Positions 7,623 to 17,000 of a stretch of DNA of 64,000 nucleotides are shown here, piece after piece. This DNA comes from Oscillospiraceae bacterium. GTDB lineage: Bacteria; Bacillota; Clostridia; Oscillospirales; Oscillospiraceae. The stretch is from the NCBI GenBank assembly GCA_017415425.1, contig JAFQGT010000005.1, positions 151,038 through 215,037 of the forward strand, given 5' to 3'. The translations under genes and the position numbers were made by a program. The stretch's first letter is position 1. Each line of letters starts with the position of its first letter. The notes under the pieces are model-generated. The model did no database searches. It was not told where the DNA came from and saw only the letters and a list, made by a program, of their open reading frames with translations.

Positions 7623-8786
7623 ATGTATCAGTATCACTACTTAAATAAAATTTCGGAAAAGGGCACCTCGCTTTGGACAGATGATTACTGTCTAACAGAT
7701 AATGCAGATCTTGCACAGGCCATCGTGGTACGCAGCGCGGCGATGCACGATATGCAATTCTCCGATGAACTGCTGGCTGTTGCACGGGCAGGCGCCGGTG
7801 TGAACAACATTCCTCTTGACCGATGTGCACAGGAAGGTATCGTGGTATTCAATACACCCGGTGCCAACGCCAACGGTGTGGTTGAGTTGGCGCTGTGCGG
7901 TATGTTGCTGGGTTGCCGGGATGTAATCGGCGGTATCAATTGGGTGCAGAGCATCAAGGATTCCGGTGATGTTGCCAAGAAGGTGGAAAAGGGTAAGTCT
8001 CAGTTTGCCGGACACGAAATTGTCAATAAAAATCTTGGTGTAATCGGTCTTGGCGCTGTGGGCGGACCGCTTGCCAATGCTGCAATTAAACTGGGAATGC
8101 AGGTCTATGGTTGTGATCCTTATATTTCCATTGATGCAGCCTGGCATCTGGACAGCAATATCATTCCCGTAAAGACCAGAGATGAGATTTACGCGCAGTG
8201 TGATATTATTTCTTTGCACACACCTCTGCTGGACGATACTCGGATGATGATCAACGCAGACGCTATCGCAAAGATGAAAGATGGTGTAATCATTCTGAAC
8301 TTTGCCCGCGATCTGCTGGTGGACGACGATGCGATGGAAGAAGCCCTGAAGAGCGGTAAGGTCAAGCGGTATATCACTGACTTCCCCAATGACAGAACAG
8401 CCAGTATGGATGGCGTAGTTGCGATCCCTCACTTGGGAGCATCTACAGAGGAATCGGAAGACAACTGCGCAAAGATGGCAGTGAAACAGCTGATGAATTA
8501 TCTGGAAAACGGTAATATCGTCAATTCTGTAAACTTCCCCAATTGCGATATGGGTGTTTGTTCCAAGGCAGCCAGAATTACCATTCTGCACCGAAATATT
8601 CCCAATATGCTGAATCGATTCACAATGGTTTTGACAGAGGAGAATATTAATATCTCTGATCTGATGAATCGCAGTAGAGGAGAATATGCCTACACAATGT
8701 TGGATCTGGACAGCATTCCCTCTGCGAAGGCTGTAGACGCACTTAAAAATATTGATGGTGTTCTGCGGGTCCGCGAAATTGATTAA
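7623..8786 (+). CDS. serA: D-3-phosphoglycerate dehydrogenase with C-terminal ACT domain
   Basis: 387 aa, the short SerA type. NAD-binding Rossmann motif GVIGLGAVGGPLANAA near residue 140, substrate residues in NNIPLD and the dyad histidine in PHLGASTEESE. An ACT domain at about 318-387 (ITILHRNIPNMLNRFTMVL) suggests serine feedback. The usual catalytic-arginine box N.ARG is NFARD here, so the glycine after the catalytic Arg is replaced. It makes 3-phosphohydroxypyruvate, the substrate of the SerC encoded just upstream. Last gene before a strong terminator. Confidence 0.93.
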   Translation: MYQYHYLNKISEKGTSLWTDDYCLTDNADLAQAIVVRSAAMHDMQFSDELLAVARAGAGVNNIPLDRCAQEGIVVFNTPGANANGVVELALCGMLLGCRDVIGGINWVQSIKDSGDVAKKVEKGKSQFAGHEIVNKNLGVIGLGAVGGPLANAAIKLGMQVYGCDPYISIDAAWHLDSNIIPVKTRDEIYAQCDIISLHTPLLDDTRMMINADAIAKMKDGVIILNFARDLLVDDDAMEEALKSGKVKRYITDFPNDRTASMDGVVAIPHLGASTEESEDNCAKMAVKQLMNYLENGNIVNSVNFPNCDMGVCSKAARITILHRNIPNMLNRFTMVLTEENINISDLMNRSRGEYAYTMLDLDSIPSAKAVDALKNIDGVLRVREID

Positions 8787-8824
8787 AATAGCACGCCGTT
8801 CCATTGAACGGCGTGCTTTTCCTG
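8787..8824. terminator. Bidirectional terminator between serA and the DUF378 gene
   Basis: Ten-base stem GCACGCCGTT / AACGGCGTGC (8791-8816), flanked by AAAATA on one side and TTTTCCTGTT on the other, so it can serve serA (plus) and the convergent 68-aa gene (minus). Confidence 0.85.
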
Positions 8825-8840
8825 TTAGCGGTTTATGGGA

Positions 8841-9047
8841 TTACTCAGCGTTAATGCTGTCTCTGTTTCTGCGGAACAGCAAGGTGATACACCACAAACC
8901 TGCAAGGCCCACCAAGGCATAAATGATTCTGCTGATCACGGCAGCTTGTCCGCCGAAGATCCAGGCTACCAAATCAAACTTAAAAATACCTACCAGACCC
9001 CAGTTCAGTGAACCGATAATGGATAGAATCAACGCCACAGTATCCAT
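8841..9047 (-). CDS. DUF378 family small membrane protein (YuzA-like)
   Basis: 68 aa with two membrane segments (about 3-25 and 32-58) and the family hallmark GSLNWGLVGIFKFDLV in the first loop, followed by a short charged tail. AAGGGAGG before ATG. DUF378 proteins are widespread in Firmicutes but have no known activity. It is a single gene, convergent with serA. Confidence 0.85.
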   Translation of the reverse strand: MDTVALILSIIGSLNWGLVGIFKFDLVAWIFGGQAAVISRIIYALVGLAGLWCITLLFRRNRDSINAE

Positions 9048-9129
9048 AATGATACCTCCCTTAATTAAGATTGGACGGTACTAGCATCTCCAATCAATGA
9101 GAAAATATGCAAATTTTCTTTTGAATCCA

Positions 9130-9158
9130 TTGCAAATTTCATATACCTTCGATATAAT
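9130..9158 (+). promoter_or_regulatory. SigA-type promoter for ispE
   Basis: TTGCAA, 17 bases, TATAAT, ending 38 bases before the ispE ATG. Confidence 0.7.
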
Positions 9159-9196
9159 ATCTCAAGGAAATGTTTATGCTCTGGAAGGAATAAAAA

Positions 9197-10054
9197 ATGA
9201 CAACATTATACGAAGGTGCTTTTGCGAAAATAAATCTTACCCTGGATGTTCTGGGAAAACGGCCGGACGGGTATCACGACCTGAAAAGCGTTATGCAGAC
9301 GATCTCCATCCGTGATGATGTGGAAATTGACGTGGATACCGGCAAACCCTGGGTATTACATTGTGATAAAGAGGGCATCCCGACAGATGCACGGAATCTG
9401 GCGTGGAAGGCAGCTGAGATTTTCTTTGCCCATACAAAAATTGAAACCACCGGTATTGAAATTCGCATTACAAAGCGGATTCCAATGGAAGCCGGTCTGG
9501 GCGGTGGCAGCGCTGATGCAGCAGCTGTACTGCGGGCGCTGAACCGGCATTACGGAAGCCCTCTGTCCATTCTGGCGCTGGCTGAACTGGGCAGCCTTGT
9601 TGGCAGCGATGTGCCCTTTTGTACCCTTTGCGGTACGGCAATGGTGGAAGGCAGGGGAGAACGGCTGAGAAAACTGCCGGATCTGCCGGAATGCTGCTTC
9701 GTGGTGTGTAAGCCGGATTTTTCCTCATCTACGCCGGAATTGTATCGAAAATTAGATGAAACTGCGATTGCAAAGCGTCCTGACAATCAGGCTATGGAAA
9801 GCGCTCTTCTGGCTGGAGATCTGGACAAGGTGGCCGAGAATATCTGGAATGTATTTGATCCTGTGGTTACCCAGGATCATCTGGAACTTAACTATATCAA
9901 ATCAATATTTAACAGCTACGGTGCCATTGCCTACCAAATGACCGGATCCGGTTCTGCAGTTTATGCCATTGTGAAGGATTTTGAATATGCGGCTGTGATT
10001 TGCAATATGCTGAAGGAGAACTACCCCCAGGTTTATATTGCTATGCCTGTATAA
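9197..10054 (+). CDS. ispE: 4-diphosphocytidyl-2-C-methyl-D-erythritol kinase
   Basis: 285 aa. GHMP kinase fold: FAKINLTLDVLGKRPDGYHD at residues 8-27, the ATP loop PMEAGLGGGSADAAAV near 95-110, and the C-terminal MTGSGSAVYAI glycine motif near 250. It phosphorylates CDP-methylerythritol in the MEP isoprenoid pathway, showing that this organism makes isoprenoids by the MEP route. Ribosome site GGAAGGAAT. A hairpin behind it runs into spoIIR. Confidence 0.95.
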   Translation: MTTLYEGAFAKINLTLDVLGKRPDGYHDLKSVMQTISIRDDVEIDVDTGKPWVLHCDKEGIPTDARNLAWKAAEIFFAHTKIETTGIEIRITKRIPMEAGLGGGSADAAAVLRALNRHYGSPLSILALAELGSLVGSDVPFCTLCGTAMVEGRGERLRKLPDLPECCFVVCKPDFSSSTPELYRKLDETAIAKRPDNQAMESALLAGDLDKVAENIWNVFDPVVTQDHLELNYIKSIFNSYGAIAYQMTGSGSAVYAIVKDFEYAAVICNMLKENYPQVYIAMPV

Positions 10055-10066
10055 ATTTGACTGATT

Positions 10067-10106
10067 CCGTCCATACTGATGATATTTCAGTATGGACGGT
10101 GTTTTT
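10067..10106 (+). terminator. ispE terminator hairpin abutting the spoIIR start
   Basis: Perfect 13-base stem CCGTCCATACTGA / TCAGTATGGACGG with loop TGATATT, then TGTTTTT, directly followed by the spoIIR ATG at 10107. The only ribosome-site-like sequence (GGACGG) lies wholly in the 3' arm. Confidence 0.75.
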
Positions 10107-10718
10107 ATGAGGAAATTGATCAAATGGACGGCAGTTCTGATGCTGATTCTGATTGTTTTGGGTTATGCCGATCTGCAGTTGGATTTAAACCGCCTGCAGG
10201 AGGATCTGATCCGCATACATGTTGTGGCAAATTCCGATTCCGATCAGGATCAAAGCAATAAAATTTTGGTTCGGGATGCGGTGCTGGATTACCTAAAACC
10301 CGTGTTATCACAATTTTCCAGCAAGGAACAGGTACAGCAATATCTGGCAGAGCATCTTGATGAACTGACCGGTGTGGTTAACAGTGTGCTGCAGTCGCTA
10401 AAGGCAGATCAGCAGGCAAATATTACCTTGAAGGAAGAAGCCTTTCCAATGCGGGAATATGACACATTTTCGCTCCCATCCGGTTGCTATGATTCATTGC
10501 GGATTGAAATCGGCAGTGGTGAGGGGAAAAATTGGTGGTGCGTGGCTTTTCCTGCGCTATGTGTGCCAAAAACCGCAGATGCGTTCTGCTCCATCGCAAC
10601 ATCCGCGGGCTTCGATTCAAAACTATCATCGACTTTGACCCGTGAAAATGGTTATGAAATTCGTTTCTTTTTGTTAGATTGTATCGGAAAACTGGGAAAT
10701 TTCTTTAATAAATTCTGA
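10107..10718 (+). CDS. spoIIR: Stage II sporulation protein R
   Basis: 203 aa from the ATG at 10107. An upstream in-frame ATG at 10092 lies inside the terminator stem and adds only MDGVF. An N-terminal membrane or signal segment (about 4-22) is followed by the family block LIRIHVVANSDSDQDQSNKI and later YDSLRIEIGSGEGKNWWCV and FPALC. SpoIIR is made in the forespore under SigF, exported to the intermembrane space and needed for SpoIIGA to process pro-SigE. It sits apart from other sporulation genes. The start region is covered by a hairpin, which could delay or limit its translation. Confidence 0.9.
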   Translation: MRKLIKWTAVLMLILIVLGYADLQLDLNRLQEDLIRIHVVANSDSDQDQSNKILVRDAVLDYLKPVLSQFSSKEQVQQYLAEHLDELTGVVNSVLQSLKADQQANITLKEEAFPMREYDTFSLPSGCYDSLRIEIGSGEGKNWWCVAFPALCVPKTADAFCSIATSAGFDSKLSSTLTRENGYEIRFFLLDCIGKLGNFFNKF

Positions 10719-10746
10719 TAATACCCTATAAATTGGACTGATTTTG

Positions 10747-10755
10747 TGATATAAT
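10747..10755 (+). promoter_or_regulatory. Extended -10 promoter for addB-addA
   Basis: TGATATAAT (extended -10 TGn plus TATAAT), 20 bases before the addB ATG, with AGAAAGGAGGGG between. No clear -35 at 17 bases. Confidence 0.5.
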
Positions 10756-10775
10756 ACAAGAAAGGAGGGGTTAGA

Positions 10776-13700
10776 ATGCTTACACTGCTTTTGGGTACTG
10801 ATTGGACGGCGAATCGGGATGTAATACTGAATATGGTATCTTCTAATGTAGCAAAACAACAGCCGGGCAGTATTCTGATCGTTCCTGAGCTGATCAGCCA
10901 CGATACCGAACGCAGACTTTGCGCTGTAGCAGGAGATACTACCAGCCGCTTTGCTGAAGTTTTGACTTTTTCCAGATTGGCTGACCGTGTAGCCGAAGCG
11001 GCCGGACTCGGTGCGCCTGCCTGCCTGGACAATGGTGGACGCCTTGTTGCTATGGCATCCGCCACCGGGAGCTTGCACAGCGTACTCAAGGCCTATGCAT
11101 CGGTGGAGACAAAACCCGAATTTCTAACCGCTCTTCTGGACGGTGTAGACGAGTTTAAGCGCTGCTGCATCAGCTCCGATGATCTGCGGGCAGCATCCTG
11201 GGAAACAGAAGGAAGTCTTGCTCAGAAATTGGAGGAACTGGCGCTCATTCTGGATGCCTATAACAGCCTGTGTGCCCGTGGAAAACGAGACCCAAGGGAT
11301 CAAATGACCTGGCTGCTGGAACAGCTGGAGGATAGTACCTTTGGTAAAGATCATATCTTTTACATAGACGGTTTTCCCGATTTTACCCGGCAGCATACCG
11401 CAATTCTTTCTTATTTGATCGGCACATCCGCATCTGTTGTGGTCAGCCTGAACTGTGATAAGCCCGGTTCTGAATCTCCGGCGTTTGAAAAGGCCGGTGC
11501 CACTGCAGCAGAGCTTTTACGTATCGCCGGCGAGCAGGGTGTTCCGGTGCGTATTCAGCAGATACAACCCCGAAATGATCGGATGGAAGCGATCTGCGGG
11601 AAACTTTTCGCCGGTAAAATTCAGCCGGATCCAACAAACGCGGATATGCTGAAAGTATACCGCACGCAATCGGTTTATGATGAGTGCTTGGCTGTTGCGG
11701 AACAAATCTGCAATTTAGTCCGGTCCGGTTGCCGATATCGGGATATCAGCATTGTCTTGGCCGATGAGATTGCCTATGGCAATCTTCTGCATATGGTGCT
11801 TACCAGATTCCATATTCCTGTATATCAGTCCGGCACGGATGATATTTTGGAAAAAAGTGTGATTACAACCGTTCTATCCGCATTGGATGCGGCGATTGGC
11901 GGTTTTGAACAGTCGGATGTATTCCGTTACTTGAAATCAATTCTTTCCCCACTGGATCTTCCTATGTGCGATGAACTGGAGAACTATGCAGTTGTGTGGA
12001 ATATAACAGGTAACGGTTGGAAGAATACCTGGATCAATCACCCGGAAGGCCTGCAAACAGTGTGGACTGATCGGGATCGTGAGAAGCTTGAGGCTCTGAA
12101 TGCGGCGCGGGAAAAAGCCTTATCTCCGTTAATTTGCCTGTCCGAGCGGTTGCATCAGGCACAAGTACTGCAGGATATGGTGGATGCTCTTTACAGTTTC
12201 CTCGATGATCTGCAGTTGGACGACAGGCTGTCAGTACTGGCACAGCAAATGGAAGACTCGGCAGACCTGCGGAATATGCAGATTCTTATTCAGTTACAGC
12301 AGATCCTTCTGCAGGCGCTGGAACAGTTGCGAGATATTCTGGGAAATATTGCGTGGGATGTACTGGCTTTTACAAAACTGTTGAAGCTGCTGCTGAGTCA
12401 GTATGATGTAGGCACCATTCCGGCGGTTCTGGATGCGGTTACAGTTGGCTCTATCAGCGCTATGCGCTGTCAGCAGTCGGAATATTTATTTGTATTGGGT
12501 GCTGCTGAGGGGGCTTTGCCGGGCTACACCGGTTCTGTTGGCGTATTGACCGACCAGGAGCGCACTCAGCTGCGCTTGCTGGGGGTACCGCTGACAGGTG
12601 GTGCGATAGAGGGATTGCAGGCGGAATTTGCAGAGATCTACGGTGTTTTCTGCGGCGCGCAAAAAGGAATTTATGTCAGCTGCGGCAGCTCTGAACCATC
12701 CTATTTATATCGTCGCCTCAGTCAAATGGCAGGCGGTGATTTCCTGTATACGCCAAAGGGATATTCCTATACTGACAAAACGGAAACAGCGGCCTATCTG
12801 GCACGACTGGATGCGGAAAATGCGGCAGATGATCTTGGAATTTCCCGGCAGTATGCACACCTTCGTCAATGTGCCGCACACGAACTGGGACAAGTCAGCT
12901 CCCGTTGCGTGCGGGGGATTTATGGAGAGACCTTGAATCTGTCTGCCTCACAGATCGATAAGGCTGCAGATTGCCGACTTGCATATTTCCTGCGCTATGG
13001 CCTTCGTCTAAAGGAACGAAAGGTCGCAGAGGTTGATCCTGCAGAGTTTGGTACTTATGTTCACGCGGTACTGGAGTCCTGCGGTCGGGATATTCAGCAG
13101 CGCGGAGGATTCCGGAAGGTTACTCTGGAAGAAACACTGGAGCTTGCCAGAAAGTACTCACAGGCGTACATTGCCGAAAAATTTCAGCAGATCGATTCGC
13201 AGCGAGTCAACTATTTGTTTCGAAGAAATGCGCAGGAACTGGAAATGGTGGTTACAGAGCTGTGGGAGGAGCTGCAGGATTCGGAATTTGAGCCGATTGC
13301 CTTCGAGCTAGCCTTTGGTATGGAGGGCGGTCTTGATTCCATTTTCATACCGGGCAGTGATATTTCCGCAAGGTTGCGGGGTTTTGTCGACAGGGTGGAT
13401 GCCTGGCTGACAAACGAACAGACTTATTACAGGGTCGTAGATTACAAAACCGGTAAAAAGGATTTTGACTATTGCGATATATTCAATGGTCTGGGCCTGC
13501 AAATGCTTCTGTATATGTTCGCGTTGGAGGATAACGGGCAGCAGCTGCTGGGTGAGCATCCTGTTGCAGCAGGTGTACAGTACTTTCCGGCGAGAGCGCC
13601 TGTGGTCTGTGTGGATAACCCCAGTGATGCAGACAATATCCGTAAGAACAGGGAGTTGCTTTGGAAACGAAAGGGTCTGCTGCTAAGCGACGACGATGTT

Positions 13701-14033
13701 TTGGCAGCTATGGAGTCCTCTGAAAAACCGAAAAGGCTGAGCTATAGCCGCAGAAAGGATGGGGCATTGTCCGGAGATGTGGCTGATCGGACGCAGCTTC
13801 AACTGCTTAAGGCTTATGTCTATGGACTTCTGAGTAAGATGGTCGACGAAATTGCCTCCGGCGTAGTTGAGCCGAATCCATATTCAAGAGGAACACGCCA
13901 CAACGCCTGCGCATTTTGCCCGTATGGAGCGATCTGCCATAGGGAAACCGTGGAAGGACGTCGTGATTTTGCAACAATGCAACCCCAGCGATTCTGGGAT
14001 GAAATTGAGAAGGAGGTGCGCAGCCGTGGCTGA
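10776..14033 (+). CDS. addB: ATP-dependent helicase/nuclease subunit B
   Basis: 1085 aa. The C-terminal RecB-family nuclease (about 770-1060) has VVDYKTGKKDFDY and the iron-sulfur cysteines: one in DCRLAYFLRYGL and three in CAFCPYGAIC at the end. With AddA it resects double-strand breaks for recombination. In B. subtilis AddB the N-terminus has a Walker A (GRSGSGKT); here the aligned place reads LLLGTDWTANRDVI, so the nucleotide motif is gone. The last codons overlap addA by 8 bases and contain its ribosome site (AAGGAGG), so the subunits are coupled. Confidence 0.93.
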   Translation: MLTLLLGTDWTANRDVILNMVSSNVAKQQPGSILIVPELISHDTERRLCAVAGDTTSRFAEVLTFSRLADRVAEAAGLGAPACLDNGGRLVAMASATGSLHSVLKAYASVETKPEFLTALLDGVDEFKRCCISSDDLRAASWETEGSLAQKLEELALILDAYNSLCARGKRDPRDQMTWLLEQLEDSTFGKDHIFYIDGFPDFTRQHTAILSYLIGTSASVVVSLNCDKPGSESPAFEKAGATAAELLRIAGEQGVPVRIQQIQPRNDRMEAICGKLFAGKIQPDPTNADMLKVYRTQSVYDECLAVAEQICNLVRSGCRYRDISIVLADEIAYGNLLHMVLTRFHIPVYQSGTDDILEKSVITTVLSALDAAIGGFEQSDVFRYLKSILSPLDLPMCDELENYAVVWNITGNGWKNTWINHPEGLQTVWTDRDREKLEALNAAREKALSPLICLSERLHQAQVLQDMVDALYSFLDDLQLDDRLSVLAQQMEDSADLRNMQILIQLQQILLQALEQLRDILGNIAWDVLAFTKLLKLLLSQYDVGTIPAVLDAVTVGSISAMRCQQSEYLFVLGAAEGALPGYTGSVGVLTDQERTQLRLLGVPLTGGAIEGLQAEFAEIYGVFCGAQKGIYVSCGSSEPSYLYRRLSQMAGGDFLYTPKGYSYTDKTETAAYLARLDAENAADDLGISRQYAHLRQCAAHELGQVSSRCVRGIYGETLNLSASQIDKAADCRLAYFLRYGLRLKERKVAEVDPAEFGTYVHAVLESCGRDIQQRGGFRKVTLEETLELARKYSQAYIAEKFQQIDSQRVNYLFRRNAQELEMVVTELWEELQDSEFEPIAFELAFGMEGGLDSIFIPGSDISARLRGFVDRVDAWLTNEQTYYRVVDYKTGKKDFDYCDIFNGLGLQMLLYMFALEDNGQQLLGEHPVAAGVQYFPARAPVVCVDNPSDADNIRKNRELLWKRKGLLLSDDDVLAAMESSEKPKRLSYSRRKDGALSGDVADRTQLQLLKAYVYGLLSKMVDEIASGVVEPNPYSRGTRHNACAFCPYGAICHRETVEGRRDFATMQPQRFWDEIEKEVRSRG

Positions 14034-17000
14034 AATTTTAACCTATCAGCAAAGACAGGCAGTTGAAAATAGCGGCGGCAATCTTCTTGTGTCCGCGGCA
14101 GCCGGCTCCGGAAAGACCAAGGTCCTTGTTGATCGCCTTCTCCGGCATATTCTGGATAAAAAGAATCCCGCCAATATTGATGATTTTTTGATCATCACTT
14201 ATACGAAGGCCGCCGCTTCCGAACTTCGTGCAAAGATCGCTTCTAAGCTCACGGAACGAATTGCTGAAGACCCTCAAAATCGTCATTTGCAGCAGCAGAT
14301 GCAGAGGTTGTATCTGGCAAAGATTTCCACTGTCCACGGCTTTTGCTCGGACATATTGCGGGAGTATGCCTACCGCCTGGATCTATCGCCGGATTTTCGT
14401 GTTGCGGATGAAAGTGAGTGCGCCCAGCTGCAGCTTCGAGCCTTGGAGGATGTGCTGAACTGCGCATACGAAACGGTTGATCTGCACGATAATTTCCGCA
14501 CATTTATAGATACTCAGGGACTGGGTAGGGATGACCGCCAGATTCCCCAGATCATTCTTAAGGTCTATCAGAGCGCACAGTGCCATCTGGATCCGGAATC
14601 GTGGCTGCAGTGGTGTATTCATAGCCGGGATATGCTGGAGAAGTCAGATGTGGCTATGACGCCGTGGGGCGCGTATCTTCTGACGGATTTGAAAGATTAC
14701 CTGGCAATGCAGATCGAAACACTAGAACGATGTGTTGCACTTGCATCAATGACGGCGGAGATGGAAAAGCCTGCTGCTTTGCTGCAGGAAACGGTTTGTC
14801 AGCTAAAAGAACTGTATGCCTGTGAATCCTGGGACGCGGTAGTTGAGTATGGACAGATAGACTATGGCCGCCTGGTGTTCTCTAAAAAATGTCCGGATAC
14901 GGAGCTTGTTGAGCAGATCAAAGCCATTCGCAACAGTTGTAAGAGCGGCCTTGAAAAGCGTTTGCGGTACTTTGGTGAGAAAAGTGATGTGATATTACAG
15001 GATCTTGCTCAGTGCGCGGTTGCTGCCAGCGGTTTAATAGATCTTGTACGAGCCTTTTCCAAGAGGTATGACGCACTGAAACTATCCAGAGGTGCACTGG
15101 ATTTCAGCGATTTGGAGCACCGCACTTTAGATCTGCTGATTGGCCGCAAAAGAGATACTGTCACTTCGGTAGCAACAGAAATCGGCAATCGTTTTCAGGA
15201 GATTATGGTTGACGAATATCAGGATTCCAACGAAATTCAGGATATAATTTTTCGTGCATTGACACACAGACGAAACAACTGTTTTATGGTTGGCGATGTA
15301 AAACAATCCATATATCAGTTCCGTCTTGCAGATCCCGGGATTTTTTTGGAAAAATACAACACATACGCGCCGGTTGAGAATGCTGGGACAGGAGAGGGGC
15401 GACGCGTCCTTCTAAGCTGTAATTTCCGGTCCTCCGGTGGTGTGATTTCCGGCGTAAATGATGTATTTGTGCATTGTATGTCTCCTCAGGTAGGCGGATT
15501 GGAATACGGTGAGGATGAAATGCTCCGGGAGGGCATACCACACATATCGTTGCCAGAGCCGGAGGTATCCTTGTTTACTGTGGATGTGGAAACTGATACC
15601 TATGCCGAGGAAGCAAGCTTTGTTGCAGGACAAATTGCACAATTATTGGATGGCAGCCATTATGTCCGAGAAAGTGATACTTTACGACCGGTTCAGCCAG
15701 AGGATATTGCTATCCTTCTGCGGAGTCCCGGTTCGGTTGGCGGCGAATTTCAGATGGCTTTGCAAAGCAGGGGAATCCGGTGCGTTACCGGAGATTCTGC
15801 GGATCTGTTCAGCACAAAGGAAATTGACACTTTGATCAGTATCCTAAAGGTCCTTTATAATCCGCTACAGGACATTCCACTGGCTGCTGCGTTGACAAGT
15901 CCGGTGTTTTGCTTTACCGCTGAAGATTTGTCTTTATTACGCAGCACAGACCATCACAGCAGCCTCTATCGCTTGCTGCAAAACTCTAATACCCCCAAGG
16001 TTGTGGCTTTTCTACGGATTTTGGATCATCTTCGGCAGAAGTCGCGGCTTCTGTCGGTTACGGAGCTGATTGCGGAAGTATTTCTTGTTACCGAAATGCT
16101 GAGTATCTACAGCGCAATGCCCGCCGGTGAGGAAAAAATGGAGAATCTTCAGCTGTTTTACCTGATGGCTTCCGATTATGAGACATCCGGACAGAAGGAT
16201 CTTGGTCGTTTCCTGGATTTCTTGGTTGCGGCACAGGAACGGGGGTTTGGTAAGAACAGCTCTCAACAGGAAACCGGCGCGATTACGCTGATGAGCATCC
16301 ATAAATCAAAAGGACTGGAATTTCCCATTGTTTTTTTGAGTGGACTTTCCAGAAGCTTTAATCAGGAGAGTGTGCGTCAGCAGGTTCTGTGTGATAAGGA
16401 GTTTGGGTTGGGCCTTAACTGTGTGGATATGGCTCAACGCATTCGCTATCCGTCTATAGCTAAATGGGCAATTTCCAGAAAAATGCTCCAGCAGAGCATT
16501 TCTGAGGAGATACGGGTGCTGTATGTTGCAATGACCCGGGCGAAAGACCGGCTGATTATGACCTACGCCTCCAAATATCTCCAATCGGACCTGGCGGATA
16601 TCAGTACTCGTCTGAAATTGACCAATCGTATACTGATGAGCGCTGAGGTTGATTGCCCAGGCGCCTGGGTTCTGCAAACAGCTATGAGCCGCAGCGAGGC
16701 TGGTCAGCTTTTTGCGTTGGGAGGTAATTCCGGATGTGCCAGCGTTACGGAGCAGCCTTGGTTGATTCAGATTGTATCGAAACCTATCGACAATCCGGAG
16801 GTTGCAGATACCTATCAATGTTCTGAGGAGATTTCAGTGGAAACACAGAACCTGTTACACCAATCCATTGATTATTCCTACCCTTATTTGAATGCAACAC
16901 AAATACCCTCGAAATTGACTGCCACACAGCTGAAGGGTCGCAAAAAGGATGAGGAGATTTCCCAGGGAACAAAACAGCAGCCCGCCTTGTTAACAAAGAA

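Noticed and set aside
7692..8804. Long open frame antisense to serA (370 codons, minus)
   Set aside because: It mirrors serA codons, has no ribosome site and no protein-like features; serA is certain.
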